Positions 16,346-26,278 are shown, counted from the first letter of the stretch. The stretch: DNA of 64,000 nt from Actinoplanes lobatus (GCF_014205215.1 NZ_JACHNC010000001.1:9854501-9918500); one strand, 5' to 3'. Translations and numbers: made by a program. Notes: a model not told the origin generated them from the sequence alone.

Positions 16346-17548
16346 CTAGCGGCCGTGAGCTGGAAAGATGCGCTTGTCCGGGTGCAACGAGGAGGGCAGC
16401 GCAATGGTGATCCACTCATTGTTGTCGGCCACTCCGGCGGTCCGCCCACTGGAGAAGGGGAAGTTGTTGTCGTTCAATACCGCGACGGTCTTCTCGTCCA
16501 GGACGACCACGTCCTCGATGGTCTGGAACGGGAAGGTGAAGGTCTCGCCGAAGCCGGCCAGCTTCCGCGGGTCGGCGATGTTCATCAGGTCGACGAGAAG
16601 GGTCTTGTCGAGCAGCCCGTCGGAGTCCCGGTCCCGCTTGTCGGCGAGGTAGAGCCGCTTGATCACGGCGGTGGCGCCCTGACCACCGTCCCGCTCGATG
16701 ATCAGGAACCGGTTCTGGTCGATCGCGATGGCGTCGCCGATGGCCAGGTTGGGCGCGCCGAGCCGGTAGACGTACCGCTTGCCGGTGTACTTCCCGGTGC
16801 GGGTGTCGAACTCGTTGAGCCGCAGGTCGCCCGCCGTGTCACCGGTGACCGTGCCCTCCAGCAGCGCGTACAGGTGACGGCCGTCGGGCGACTTCGCCAG
16901 CCCCTCGAAGCCCTTGCTGCTGCCGAGGTTCGCGGTGGCGCCGGTCCGGGTGGCGGTCTCCGGGGCGGTCACGCCGTCGAGCGGGACCGGCGCCGAGAGC
17001 AGACGGCCGGCCCGGTCGAAATGCAGCAGGTACGGGCCGAACTCGTCACCGATCCAGTAGCCGCCGGACGAGTCCCCGACGATCGACTCGACGTCGAAGT
17101 CGGCCCCGGTGAGCACCCGGTCCTCGCGGGTCAGCTTCCACGGCACCCGCTTGCCGGGGTCGGTCAGGTTGATGCCGCCGACCACGTCGACCGTGCCGGT
17201 GGCGAAGGCCGGGGCCAGCCGCTGGACGCGCAGCAGGAAGTCGCCCGAGTTCGCCTGGTTGCCGTAGCCGTTGTCGGAGAGCACGCCGAAGGTGCCGTCG
17301 CCGTTGTTCACGATGCCGGAGAAGCCCTGCACCGGCTGGTCGGCGAAGGGCACCGCGTACCCGTTGGTGTTGCCGGTGATCAGGCTGCCGGACGGCTCGC
17401 TGCCGGGCACGAAGGTGGCGGCGGGCAGCGAGGCGAACCCGGTCAGGGTCGGGGTGGTGACCTTCGCATGCCCGCTGGCCTGCGCCGCGCCGGCCAGCGT
17501 CACGGTCAGCACCAGCGCCAGCGATCCGCTCTGAATGGTCTTTCGCAT
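16346..17548 (-). CDS. Secreted phytase-like/esterase-like protein
   Basis: A 400-residue secreted protein of the 'esterase-like activity of phytase' (Phytase-like) family, a beta-propeller group. Signal peptide about residues 1-25 (MRKTIQSGSLALVLTVTLAG). Family stretches include VQGFSGIVNNGDGTFGVLSD, GGYWIGDEFGPYLLHFD, GSSKGFEGLAKSPDG, LIIERDGGQG and EKTVAVLNDNNFPFS. Members are thought to act on phosphate or phosphodiester compounds, but the true reaction is poorly known. The longer frame adds 33 residues before the signal peptide; ATG at 17546-17548 is chosen because the Lys/Arg-led signal starts there. Nearby genes for a PstS-like protein hint at phosphate nutrition. Confidence 0.88.
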   Translation of the reverse strand: MRKTIQSGSLALVLTVTLAGAAQASGHAKVTTPTLTGFASLPAATFVPGSEPSGSLITGNTNGYAVPFADQPVQGFSGIVNNGDGTFGVLSDNGYGNQANSGDFLLRVQRLAPAFATGTVDVVGGINLTDPGKRVPWKLTREDRVLTGADFDVESIVGDSSGGYWIGDEFGPYLLHFDRAGRLLSAPVPLDGVTAPETATRTGATANLGSSKGFEGLAKSPDGRHLYALLEGTVTGDTAGDLRLNEFDTRTGKYTGKRYVYRLGAPNLAIGDAIAIDQNRFLIIERDGGQGATAVIKRLYLADKRDRDSDGLLDKTLLVDLMNIADPRKLAGFGETFTFPFQTIEDVVVLDEKTVAVLNDNNFPFSSGRTAGVADNNEWITIALPSSLHPDKRIFPAHGR

Positions 17549-17650
17549 GTGGCCGGACCTTAGGGAGCACGGATGAACCGCGGCCGACGGTACGGTAGCG
17601 GCCGGTCTGCGCCGAGGCACACGCCCGGAGCCACCCGCCGCGATCACCCG

Positions 17651-20600
17651 TCAGGTACGGGACCGGCGCCGGCTCGACCGGCCCGGGACGGCGTCGTGCC
17701 GCGGCAGCGACAGCGGATCCGGCAGATCGTGTGCGGCGCTGAGCCCGTCGGCTCGGCGCAGCAGCCGCCCGTCGGCGACCAGGCCGGCGATGATCGTGGT
17801 GAGCCGGGCGTCCACCCCGGTCGACCGCCGCGACGCCCAGCCGTAGAGGCGTCCGGTCGCGGCGAGCAGCCCGTCCACGTCGATCGCGCCCGCATCGACG
17901 ACCAGCTGTTCCAGGGCGATCCTCAGCTCCGAGTCGGCGATCTGGTCCGCCTTGCGGGCCACCCCCTCGGCCCGCAACCGCACCACCGGCGCCAGCTGGC
18001 CGGGGTCGCTGAGGAACTCGCCGTCCCACCCCACCCCGGACTCGTCGATGGCCGCGTCCACGACAGCCCGCGCCTGCTTCGTGATCCGGGTCAGCGCCCA
18101 CTGTTCACGCATCCGTTGCAGCGCGATCGTGATGTGGACCGGCCCCTCCACCTCGGCGATCCGCCGGATCGCCTCGACGATCCGCTCGCGGGTGCCCGCG
18201 TCGGTGAGACCGGCTCCGGCCGGGAGCGGGGCGAGTTCCGCTGTCCGGTACGGCTGAGCCCACTCCTCCGGCCCGTGCCCACCCTTCACGGCCGCGCCGC
18301 CGGTCCCCTTCCGGGAGGCGCCCTCGGTGGACTTCCTCGCCTCGGCCGACCGGGTCCGCACCGCGGCCTCCCGGGCCCGCACCATCTGCTCGGCGAGCGA
18401 CGCCTGCCGGGCCAGCCCCGCTTCCCGGGCCCGCTCCCTTTCCCGCGCCCGTTCCGCCGCCTCGGCCCCCGCCACGTCCTCCCTGCTCACCCTTTCGAAG
18501 ACGGCGGGAGCAACGTTCATCCCGGCCTCTTCCCCCATTTCGGTACGGGTGACGCGCCCGAGAACCGCCCCGGTCCCGTCCTCGGCGGCGGTCTCCTGAT
18601 CCCGGCTCACCCGCTCGAAGACAGCTGGCGAGACACGGGGCTCCCCAGCCCTCGCCGAACCGATGCCCGGCTCGTCTGCCCTGCTCACACGCTTGAAGAC
18701 AACCGGCGAGACACGGGGGCCCTCGGCCGGGCCCATCGCATCGGAATCCGCATGGGACGGCGCCTCCCGGCCGGCGTCCCCGGCGGGGCCGTCTGGCTCG
18801 TCCGTGTGGCTCACCCGCTCGAACGCCGAGCGTGCGACCCCCGGCTCCGTCCGGCTGACGCGTTCGAAGACCGGGCGGGTCACCTGTGGCTCGCCGGTCT
18901 CCCCCGCCCCGCGCTCGAACAGCATCGAACCCGAGGAGGGCTGCCCGGACCGTTCCCTCCGCTCGTACACCACCCGCGGGGCGCGCGGCTCCCCGGCCGC
19001 GCGTTCGAAGAGCACGGAGCCCACCGAGCCCTGCTCGGCCCGGCTGACCCGCTCGAACACGGCGGCCACGATTCGCGGCTCGTCGTCGGCCGGTTCCGCG
19101 AAGCCGGCCGGCCTCTCGGCAGCCGATTCCGCGAAAGCGCCCGTTCCTTCGGCCGCGGGTTCGAGATCGGGCTCGGCCATCGCCGGAACCTGATCCGGCG
19201 ATACCGGCCACATGTGGGCCCGGCTGACCCGCTCGAACGCTGGAACCTGCTCCTCCTGGGCAACCGAACCGGCCGACGCGGCCGAACCGGCGGCGGCCGG
19301 GCCGGTGGGTGCGGCGGTGAAGGGCTGCTCCTGGCCGGGGCCGATCCGCACGCCGGGCTCCGACGGCTCGTCCGGCCAGGTCGGCCACGCGGGCCCCCGG
19401 TCCGGTTCGGCGGCCGGCATCTCCCCGGCCCGGGAAGCGGGAACGCCGTCCCACTCCTCGGCGGCGTGCTGTTCGACGTCCTCGGCCCCGGCCCGGTAGG
19501 CGTCCGCCTCCTCGCCGACCTCGGCGATCGCCTCGGCCACGGTTTCGGCCACCTCCTCGGCGAATTCCTCCACCTCGGCGTCGAACGCGTCGTCCTCGAC
19601 GGGGATGGGGGTCGCCATGTCGACGGTCATGTCCAGGTCGACGTCGGCGACCGTCCCGAAGTCCGGTTCCGACGCCGCGAGGTCCTCCTCCGATTCGCCG
19701 AACCCGTCCGGGATCCCGGCCATCGGCAGATCCGTGGCCTGACCGGCCTCCTCCGGACCGGATCCGGCCGGGGCCAGATCGAACAGATCCTCGGCATACC
19801 CGGCAACGGAACCGCCTGCCGCGTAATCCGGCACCAAATCCTCATACCCGCCGGTGGAGACGATCGCCGCATAGTCCGGCACCTGCTCGGCGTACCCCTC
19901 TGAGGTGACAGTGACCGGCTCGCGCTGCTCGGCCCACGTCTCGCCGCCGGCGGCGTCCCCGACCTCGACGGTCAGTTCGGGCGCCGCGTCCTCCGGTGGC
20001 AGGCCGGCCAGCGCCTGCTCGATGGCGGCCTGTAGGCGCTGTTCCTCGCGTTCCCGGTCGAGGTACCAGGCGGTGCCCCAGATCCGGTGCAGCCGCCAGC
20101 CGTGGTCGCGCAGCACCTGCTCGCGGAGCCGGTCGCGGTCGCGGGCGGCGGGCGCCGAGTCGTAGGTGGTTCCGTCGCACTCGATGCCGAGCACGAACGG
20201 CGCGTTGCGGCGGGGCGAGCGGCATACCGCCAGGTCGATGCGGAAGGCGCCGGTGCCGACCCGGGTACGCACCCGGTAGCCCCAGGACCGCACCACGTCG
20301 CGGACCGACTCCTCGAACGGGGTCTGTCCCTCGGGGCCCGGCTCGTCGAGGCCGAGTGCCGCCTCGCCGCGGGTCGCGTAGTCGAGGTATCCGGCGAGCG
20401 GGCGCATCTCCTCGGTGTCGGGCAGGTCGTGGGCCCGGATCGAGGAGATCACCTCGATCCGGCGGGCGGCCCGGGTGGTGGCGACGTTGAGCCGCCGCCA
20501 GCCGTCGGCGCCGGCCAGTCCGCCCAGTTCGGCGCCGATGGCGAGGATGATCACGTCGCGTTCGTCGCCCTGGACGGTGTCCAGGTCCTTGACGAAGAAG

Positions 20601-23600
20601 CCGCGGAGCCGGTCGTGTTCCGGCGGGATGACCATGTCGGCGACGGCGGTCTCGATCTCGGCGGCGAGTTCGGGGGTGCAGGCGATGACGCCGAGGGAGA
20701 GTTCGGGGCGGGTGACGAAGTGGTGCGCGACCCGCCCGGCGACCATCCCGGCCACGTCGTGCTCGCCGGTGCCGGTGTCGGTGTCGGCCGGGAAGAGCTG
20801 GACGCCGGTGTCCGGTCCGGCCGGCGCGACCGGCGGGAAGGTGTTGAGCGCCCGCTGGTAGAAGGTGTGGTTGGCGAAGGTGATCAGCGACTCGTGCCGG
20901 CTGCGGTAGTGGGTGCCCAGGTCGAGGACTCCGAACGCGGCGCAGCCGATGGCGAGTTCGAGGATGGACCGGCCGCCGCCGGGGGTGGGCAGGGCGGTGA
21001 GCTGCCGGTCGTCGCCGGCCACGATGAACGAGGCGCCGCGGAAGACGCAGGTGACGGCATCCGGGATGGGTACCCGGGACGCCTCGTCGATGATCACCAC
21101 GTCGAAGATCAGGTCGGCGGGCAGCAGGCGGCTGACATCGGCCGGCACGGTGAGCACGCAGGGTTTGACCGCGAGGGTGGCGTTGCGGGTCTGCCCGATC
21201 AGATCGCGAACCGGCAGGCGGCGGGCGGTCTGTGCGGCGGAGGTCCGCAGCAGGGCGGCCTCGCCGGCGACGGCGCCGGTCGGCTGGAGTTCGTCGACGG
21301 CGTTCATCACGTCGGCGGCCGCGGCGCGTTGCAGTCGCTCGTCCCAGTGGCGGAACTCCTCGACCAGCCGTTCGCGGGCGGCGGCGTCGAGCGGTGGGAG
21401 TCGGTCGTCCTCGCGGATCGCGGTGTCCACCCAGGACTGGAAGAGGGCGCGCCCGAGCACCGGCAGGATCTGCGCGACCGGCAGGTCCTCGCGGGCGCAG
21501 AAGTCGATGACGGCGTCCAGCCCGTGTTCGGTCAGGACGGTACGGGCGGCCTGGTACTCGAACCACTCCTGCTGCCCGTCGCCGTCCTCGATCAGCGCCC
21601 GGATCAGTTTCCCGGCCTGCTCGTAGTCGTCCAGGGCGGCGGTCAGCGACGGGTGCCGGCGCGGGGCGAAGGCGCGCAGGAGCCAGTCCCGGGCGGCCTG
21701 CCATTCGGCGACCCGGGAGGGCAGCGCGTCGGTGGGCCGGGATCGGGACAGGGCGGCGGCCTGCGCGGGGGTGAACGCCGTGTCGGCGCCGGTCCGGATG
21801 CTGCGGGCCTCGGCGGTCCAGGCCATCGCGGAGGCCAGTGCCTCGACGTCGGTCTGGATGCCCTGGAACACCGGCCCGAGCACCCGGCCGTACCCGCCGG
21901 CGTCGGCGGACAGGACGGCGGCCGCGTCGGCGGCGCTCTCCCGCAGCATGCCGATGGCGGCCGACTCGGCGAGGGTGAAGTCCCGTCCGGCGGCCGCGCT
22001 GTAGGCTTGGACGAGTTCGGCCGCGGCGGTCAGTGGGTCGACGTGTGAGCGCAACCAGGTGATCGCGTCGTGGATCGGCCCGGCGGCGAGCTGTGGCCGG
22101 GGCGCGGGCTCGGGTGGCGGGTGCAGGGCGGCGGTCCATCGGTCGAATTCCTGGCCGGCCTCGCTGACGATCCGGATGATCGCGTTGTTCGGGGTGGCGG
22201 CGCTGACCCGTTCGGTGACGGCGGGCAGGGCCTCCGGCGGGGTCACCCGCATCACCTCGTCGGCGGTGTCGAGGGCCCGCTCGATGGCGTCGAAGTCGGT
22301 GTCCAGGCGGCGCCAGTGGCGGCCCAGGATCCGGGCGTGTTCCTCTTCCGCCTGGTCCAGCTTCTCTGTCGACTTCTTCCAGGCGGACGCGGCGCCGAGG
22401 TTGGCGACCACCTGCGAGCGTCTGACGTCCGGCCGGCCGATCTCGGCGGCCGCCCTCCGGTCCCGCCGGTAGGGCGCCCGAAGTTTCCGAAGTCCCTTGT
22501 GCACGGTGGCGAACCGGGTGGCCAGTTCGTCGACCGGGTGGGCGAGCGCCGTCTCGTTGAAGTGCTCGCGCGCCCTGGACTCGGTGGCCCTGGCCACCTC
22601 GACGGCGCGGCGCAGGATCCGGGCGGCGGTGCGGGCGTTCGCCATCCCGGCCGGGCTGAACCAGGTGGGCTCCGGTTTGTCGGGCCGGGTCAGCAGGCCG
22701 ACGATGTCGGAGACCCGGTGGATGTCGGAGAAGGCGATCACGTTGGGCAGCCCGAGCCGGGCGGTGACCCGGTCCAGGCTGTGCTGATGCTGTTCCAGCC
22801 GGTCGGCCTCCTCGGCGAAGCGGCGGGCCAGGCCGCGGGCCTGGGCGGCGGTGAGCGGCAGCAGTTCGATCGCCGGCGGGTCGAGGTGTACGAGGGTCGG
22901 CACGATCGGCAGCTTGCCGGGGATGGGCAGCGACTCCCAGGTGACGCCGGATCGTGCCCGGACCGCTTCCCCGGCCTGGTGCAGTGCCTCGAGGTGGTGC
23001 AGCAGGTTCTCGGCGGCGCGGGCCACCGGTTCCAGGCTGTCCATGATGAGCCACTCGTCGGCGGCTTCGGCGGGGCGGCGGGCGGCGTGGCCGATCAGGG
23101 TGGTGAGGGCGATCGCGTCGGCCAGGTCGCGGGGCCGGAAGGCGGACGCCATCGGGTCCGTGCCGACCGCTCCGGCGAGGTGGTCGAGGGCGGTCTGTGC
23201 CTGGTGCAGGCGGGCGTCGAGCCGGTTGTGGTCGATCACCTCACGCCACAGGAAGTCCTCGCCCTGCAACGCGGGACGCCAGGCGCGGCCGATCCGTTCG
23301 GCGGCGTCGCGGACGGTCTGCAACGACTGGGTGGTGAGCGGGACCGGGAGGGCCGGCGGGACGGGGGCGGGCGGTACGTCGATCATCTGCGCGCACATGC
23401 CGAGGACGTCGTGCAGGCGGTGGCCGAGCGGTTCGCGGACCTCGTTCATCGCCTCGGCGTACGCGTTGAGCCGTATCCGGTGGTCGCGCAGTTCCTCCCG
23501 CTCGTCGGTGGACAGGCCGGGCGGTGGGAGCGGGATGAAGTCGAGGGCGGCGGCGAGGGTGGTCGCGACCCGGTCGCGGCCGCTGTGTTCGCTGTGCAGT

Positions 23601-24670
23601 TCGAGCAGGTAGTCGTCGAGCCCGACGCCGGCCAGCCGCTCCTTGACCACGTCCAGGGCGGCGGCCTTCTCGGAGACCAGCAGGACCCGTTTCCCGGCGA
23701 AGATCAGGCCGGCGATCATGTTGGCGATGGTCTGCGACTTGCCGGTGCCGGGGGCGCCGCGCATCACGAAGCTGCGGCCGGACATGGCGGCCGCGATGCA
23801 GGCCCGCTGGGCGGCGTCGGCGTCGAGGACGAGCGGGACGTCGTCGGGTGAGGCGACGTCGTCGATGCGCCGGCCGGGGATCGGCTCGAACTTGAACGCG
23901 TCGATCTGCGCCCGGGCGTCGGTGGCCAGCGCGCGGACCACCGGGTGGGCGAGGATCTGCCGCTCGTTGTCGACCAGGTCCTGGTAGACGACCTCGCGGT
24001 GGACGGTGAACCGGGACAGCAGGATGGCCTCGTCGGTGTGCCACTCCTGGTGCCCGCTGATCGCGGCGTCCAGCCGGGCCCAGAAGACGGTGACGTCGAG
24101 GCCGGTCAGGCTCTCGACGGCGGGCAGTTCGACGCCCATCCGCTTGAGCCGGACGGCGAGCGCCGGGTTGACCAGCGGATCGTCCGGGCGGGCGCGCAGC
24201 CGGGGGTAGTCCAGCGGGCCGGTGCTGACCAGGTCCACCGGGAGCAGCAGGATCGGGCTGGCGTACTCACGCTGGTCGTCCGCCCAGTGCAGGGTGCCGA
24301 CGGCGAGGAAGAGCGTGGACATGCCGTACTCGAGCTCGTCGCGGTGGGCCCGGCGGCTGAGCACGCGCAGGGTGGCGTCCATCTCGGCGTCGGTCATGTG
24401 GGTCTGGAAGGCGTTGGTGACCCGTGGCCGGGGTCCCTCCGCCTGTTCCTCGACGCCGAGGAAGCCGCACTCGCGGCCCTGCTGGAGGGCTTCGAGGACG
24501 CTGCGTGGTGAGGGGTCGTCGATCGCCACCACGCCGGCGCCCCACGGGTCGACGTGGATGAGCGGGTTGATGGCGCTGAGGTCGAGCAGACCGGTACGCC
24601 AGGTCTCCAGCACTCCGCGTACGCGCGCATCCGGCCGCCCGGTCAGCCCGTCAGCATCATCCCACCGCAT
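17651..24670 (-). CDS. Giant helicase-nuclease (DUF4011/SF1/REase/DUF3320)
   Basis: A 2339-residue multidomain protein. Residues about 15-200 look like DUF4011 (WRTGLLDLSAINPLIHVD). An SF1 helicase core follows: Walker A GAPGTGKSQT near 302, Walker B VIIDEASR near 1189, VAGDDRQL, TVQGDERDVIILAIG and NVATTRAARR, with a large helical insertion in between. Near 1480-1560 is a vsr/MTES_1575-type nuclease domain (LGIECDGTTYDSA, LRDHGWRLHRIWGTAWY). A long acidic linker with VFERVSR-like repeats (about 1807-2063) leads to a DUF3320 domain (about 2155-2310). This architecture suggests DNA unwinding and cleavage in repair or defence. The ATG has GAGGAG directly against it, so a slightly later start is possible. 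It lies 81 bp after a HIRAN-domain gene. Confidence 0.9.
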   Translation of the reverse strand: MRWDDADGLTGRPDARVRGVLETWRTGLLDLSAINPLIHVDPWGAGVVAIDDPSPRSVLEALQQGRECGFLGVEEQAEGPRPRVTNAFQTHMTDAEMDATLRVLSRRAHRDELEYGMSTLFLAVGTLHWADDQREYASPILLLPVDLVSTGPLDYPRLRARPDDPLVNPALAVRLKRMGVELPAVESLTGLDVTVFWARLDAAISGHQEWHTDEAILLSRFTVHREVVYQDLVDNERQILAHPVVRALATDARAQIDAFKFEPIPGRRIDDVASPDDVPLVLDADAAQRACIAAAMSGRSFVMRGAPGTGKSQTIANMIAGLIFAGKRVLLVSEKAAALDVVKERLAGVGLDDYLLELHSEHSGRDRVATTLAAALDFIPLPPPGLSTDEREELRDHRIRLNAYAEAMNEVREPLGHRLHDVLGMCAQMIDVPPAPVPPALPVPLTTQSLQTVRDAAERIGRAWRPALQGEDFLWREVIDHNRLDARLHQAQTALDHLAGAVGTDPMASAFRPRDLADAIALTTLIGHAARRPAEAADEWLIMDSLEPVARAAENLLHHLEALHQAGEAVRARSGVTWESLPIPGKLPIVPTLVHLDPPAIELLPLTAAQARGLARRFAEEADRLEQHQHSLDRVTARLGLPNVIAFSDIHRVSDIVGLLTRPDKPEPTWFSPAGMANARTAARILRRAVEVARATESRAREHFNETALAHPVDELATRFATVHKGLRKLRAPYRRDRRAAAEIGRPDVRRSQVVANLGAASAWKKSTEKLDQAEEEHARILGRHWRRLDTDFDAIERALDTADEVMRVTPPEALPAVTERVSAATPNNAIIRIVSEAGQEFDRWTAALHPPPEPAPRPQLAAGPIHDAITWLRSHVDPLTAAAELVQAYSAAAGRDFTLAESAAIGMLRESAADAAAVLSADAGGYGRVLGPVFQGIQTDVEALASAMAWTAEARSIRTGADTAFTPAQAAALSRSRPTDALPSRVAEWQAARDWLLRAFAPRRHPSLTAALDDYEQAGKLIRALIEDGDGQQEWFEYQAARTVLTEHGLDAVIDFCAREDLPVAQILPVLGRALFQSWVDTAIREDDRLPPLDAAARERLVEEFRHWDERLQRAAAADVMNAVDELQPTGAVAGEAALLRTSAAQTARRLPVRDLIGQTRNATLAVKPCVLTVPADVSRLLPADLIFDVVIIDEASRVPIPDAVTCVFRGASFIVAGDDRQLTALPTPGGGRSILELAIGCAAFGVLDLGTHYRSRHESLITFANHTFYQRALNTFPPVAPAGPDTGVQLFPADTDTGTGEHDVAGMVAGRVAHHFVTRPELSLGVIACTPELAAEIETAVADMVIPPEHDRLRGFFVKDLDTVQGDERDVIILAIGAELGGLAGADGWRRLNVATTRAARRIEVISSIRAHDLPDTEEMRPLAGYLDYATRGEAALGLDEPGPEGQTPFEESVRDVVRSWGYRVRTRVGTGAFRIDLAVCRSPRRNAPFVLGIECDGTTYDSAPAARDRDRLREQVLRDHGWRLHRIWGTAWYLDREREEQRLQAAIEQALAGLPPEDAAPELTVEVGDAAGGETWAEQREPVTVTSEGYAEQVPDYAAIVSTGGYEDLVPDYAAGGSVAGYAEDLFDLAPAGSGPEEAGQATDLPMAGIPDGFGESEEDLAASEPDFGTVADVDLDMTVDMATPIPVEDDAFDAEVEEFAEEVAETVAEAIAEVGEEADAYRAGAEDVEQHAAEEWDGVPASRAGEMPAAEPDRGPAWPTWPDEPSEPGVRIGPGQEQPFTAAPTGPAAAGSAASAGSVAQEEQVPAFERVSRAHMWPVSPDQVPAMAEPDLEPAAEGTGAFAESAAERPAGFAEPADDEPRIVAAVFERVSRAEQGSVGSVLFERAAGEPRAPRVVYERRERSGQPSSGSMLFERGAGETGEPQVTRPVFERVSRTEPGVARSAFERVSHTDEPDGPAGDAGREAPSHADSDAMGPAEGPRVSPVVFKRVSRADEPGIGSARAGEPRVSPAVFERVSRDQETAAEDGTGAVLGRVTRTEMGEEAGMNVAPAVFERVSREDVAGAEAAERARERERAREAGLARQASLAEQMVRAREAAVRTRSAEARKSTEGASRKGTGGAAVKGGHGPEEWAQPYRTAELAPLPAGAGLTDAGTRERIVEAIRRIAEVEGPVHITIALQRMREQWALTRITKQARAVVDAAIDESGVGWDGEFLSDPGQLAPVVRLRAEGVARKADQIADSELRIALEQLVVDAGAIDVDGLLAATGRLYGWASRRSTGVDARLTTIIAGLVADGRLLRRADGLSAAHDLPDPLSLPRHDAVPGRSSRRRSRT
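18470..19250 (-). repeat. VFERVSR-type repeat array inside helicase gene
   Basis: About eleven degenerate copies of a motif near VFERVSRAE (variants LFERAAGE, VYERRERS, VFKRVSRAD, VLGRVTRTE) at irregular 15-40 residue spacing, encoding part of the linker between the nuclease and DUF3320 domains. The DNA copies share TCGAACACCGGNTCA-like stretches on the plus strand. Confidence 0.85.
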
Positions 24671-24751
24671 CTCCTCATTCCAGCAAGGCGAGGTGGGTCA
24701 CCGTGCCGTTTTTCCGGGTTAATCCGACGTATCCGGCTTTATCCGGTGAAG

Positions 24752-26278
24752 TCAGCCCCAGGCCGGGACCCACCACTGCCATCCCGCGGGGGCCGGGGAC
24801 CAGGCCGGATCGGGTCGCCAGCCGTCCGGCGGATACCACCCGGCGGGCGGGGTCGGCCAGTCCGGCGGCACCACGAACCTGATGCCGGTGGGCGCGGGCG
24901 GGATCGGCGGGTGCGGGTCGACGGCCGGGGAGACCGGAGACACCGCGGACACCGCGGAGACCGGGTTCATGGTGCTGAGCGCGCCGGAGTTGGCCTTCAC
25001 CACGGCGGCCAGCGCCGGGATGACCGTGGTCTCGGCGATCTCCATGGCCTGGATGTCGGCGGGGGCCGGGGACACCGGGGTGGGCATCGGCTCGGTGAGC
25101 GTCGCGGTCTGCGGGACCACCCGGGTGACGGGCTGGTCGAGGTACGGCACGCCGGCTCCGGGCAGCGAGCCGGTGGCGGGCAGGCCGGGCAGCGCGCTGC
25201 TCCCGGCCGCCCACGTGGGCACGCCGTTGCTGGGAACGGCCCAGCTCGGCAGGCCGCCGCCCGGCTCGGCCCACTGCGGGGGATCATCCGCCGGGGACAC
25301 CGGCGGCTGCATCGTCGCCGGCGACGCCCAGCTGGGCAGCGGCTCGCCGGTGGTCACCCAGTTCGGCACGAGGCCGCCGGAGCCGGGCCCACCGGACATG
25401 ACCGGGCTGCCGGCCGGGGCGGGGGTGGTGCCCGGCGTGGCCGGTCCCGTGGCCACGCCGGAGCCGGGGACGCTCGCGGTGCCGCGGCCGGGGGCCGGGG
25501 CGGCGGCCGGGCGGCGGGCCGGGGCCTGCCAGCTCTCCGGCAGGTCCTGGACGCGGGCGATGTAGAGCATCACCTCGTTCTTGTCGGTACTGCCCCGGAC
25601 GATGGCGCGGGCCGCGGTGACCAGGCCCTGTTCGGCCATGTGCCGCAGCACCGGGAGCAGCTCGCCGCTCATCTTCGGGCTGAGGTCACCGACCCGGGCC
25701 TCGCCGATGCGCACCTCGACCAGGTGGTCGGCCATCTCGTGCAGCGTGACGTACGCCCAGCACTCCCCCTCCGGGCGCAGCACCAGCCGCAGCGCGTCGA
25801 GGGACGGCTGCTGGCCGACGACCTGGACGGCCGAGCCGGAGGGCAGGAGCCGGTGCTCGCTCAGCGGCGGCGAGTTGGCCGGGACGAGCATGTGCGGTTC
25901 GGCGAGGTCGAGGCGGATGGAGGCGTCGAAGGCGGCGGGACGGCCGTCGGCGGCGACCCACTCCCGGCCGGTGATCCGCGCGTTGACCTCGGGGATCAGG
26001 TCCCGGGTGGTGAGCGAGGTGAACACCTGGACGTACCGGGCGGCCTCCGGCCGGGGCAGGTGCCCGAGCAGGCTGGAGCCGGACCAGACGCCGACGGCGT
26101 TACGGTCGTGCCGGTTGTTGCGGTCCGGGATGAGCTGGACCGGGACGTTTATGTCGGTCCCCTGCGGGTTGAAGTCGTCGCCGAAGAGCGCACGTATCGC
26201 CTTTGCGTAGTGCGTTTCGCCGACCACCTCGGCACTCGCCCAGCCCGCTTGTCCCCAAAGTTGGAACCGATTCGCCAC
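24752..26278 (-). CDS. HIRAN-domain protein with Pro-rich tail
   Basis: A 508-residue protein. Residues about 15-110 fit a HIRAN domain (EVVGETHY, VPVQLIPDRNNRHDRNAVGV, SLLGHLPRPEA), a module that binds DNA ends in helicase-associated proteins (family knowledge). Residues about 150-255 form a second domain, with VEVRIGEARVGDLSPKMSG as its core; I recall similar modules from other actinobacterial proteins but cannot name it. Residues 260-480 are Pro/Ala/Gly-rich and probably disordered. The end is Trp/Pro-rich (PAGWYPPDGWRPDP), like DUF2510-type tails. The GTG start has no clear ribosome site. It lies directly upstream of the giant helicase-nuclease in the same direction, so joint action is likely. 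Confidence 0.8.
   Translation of the reverse strand: MANRFQLWGQAGWASAEVVGETHYAKAIRALFGDDFNPQGTDINVPVQLIPDRNNRHDRNAVGVWSGSSLLGHLPRPEAARYVQVFTSLTTRDLIPEVNARITGREWVAADGRPAAFDASIRLDLAEPHMLVPANSPPLSEHRLLPSGSAVQVVGQQPSLDALRLVLRPEGECWAYVTLHEMADHLVEVRIGEARVGDLSPKMSGELLPVLRHMAEQGLVTAARAIVRGSTDKNEVMLYIARVQDLPESWQAPARRPAAAPAPGRGTASVPGSGVATGPATPGTTPAPAGSPVMSGGPGSGGLVPNWVTTGEPLPSWASPATMQPPVSPADDPPQWAEPGGGLPSWAVPSNGVPTWAAGSSALPGLPATGSLPGAGVPYLDQPVTRVVPQTATLTEPMPTPVSPAPADIQAMEIAETTVIPALAAVVKANSGALSTMNPVSAVSAVSPVSPAVDPHPPIPPAPTGIRFVVPPDWPTPPAGWYPPDGWRPDPAWSPAPAGWQWWVPAWG

Noticed and set aside
17573..19903. Long plus-strand frame of 776 codons
   Set aside because: It is antisense to the giant helicase gene; its sequence is Pro/Arg/Gly-rich with no family resemblance, an effect of high GC.
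19842..23054. 1070-codon minus-strand frame inside the helicase gene
   Set aside because: Out-of-frame shadow, very Arg/Pro-rich, while the other frame carries all helicase motifs.
17651..26278. Assignment to a named anti-phage system
   Set aside because: The parts are compatible with defence, but no combination I know matches and no other defence genes flank it.
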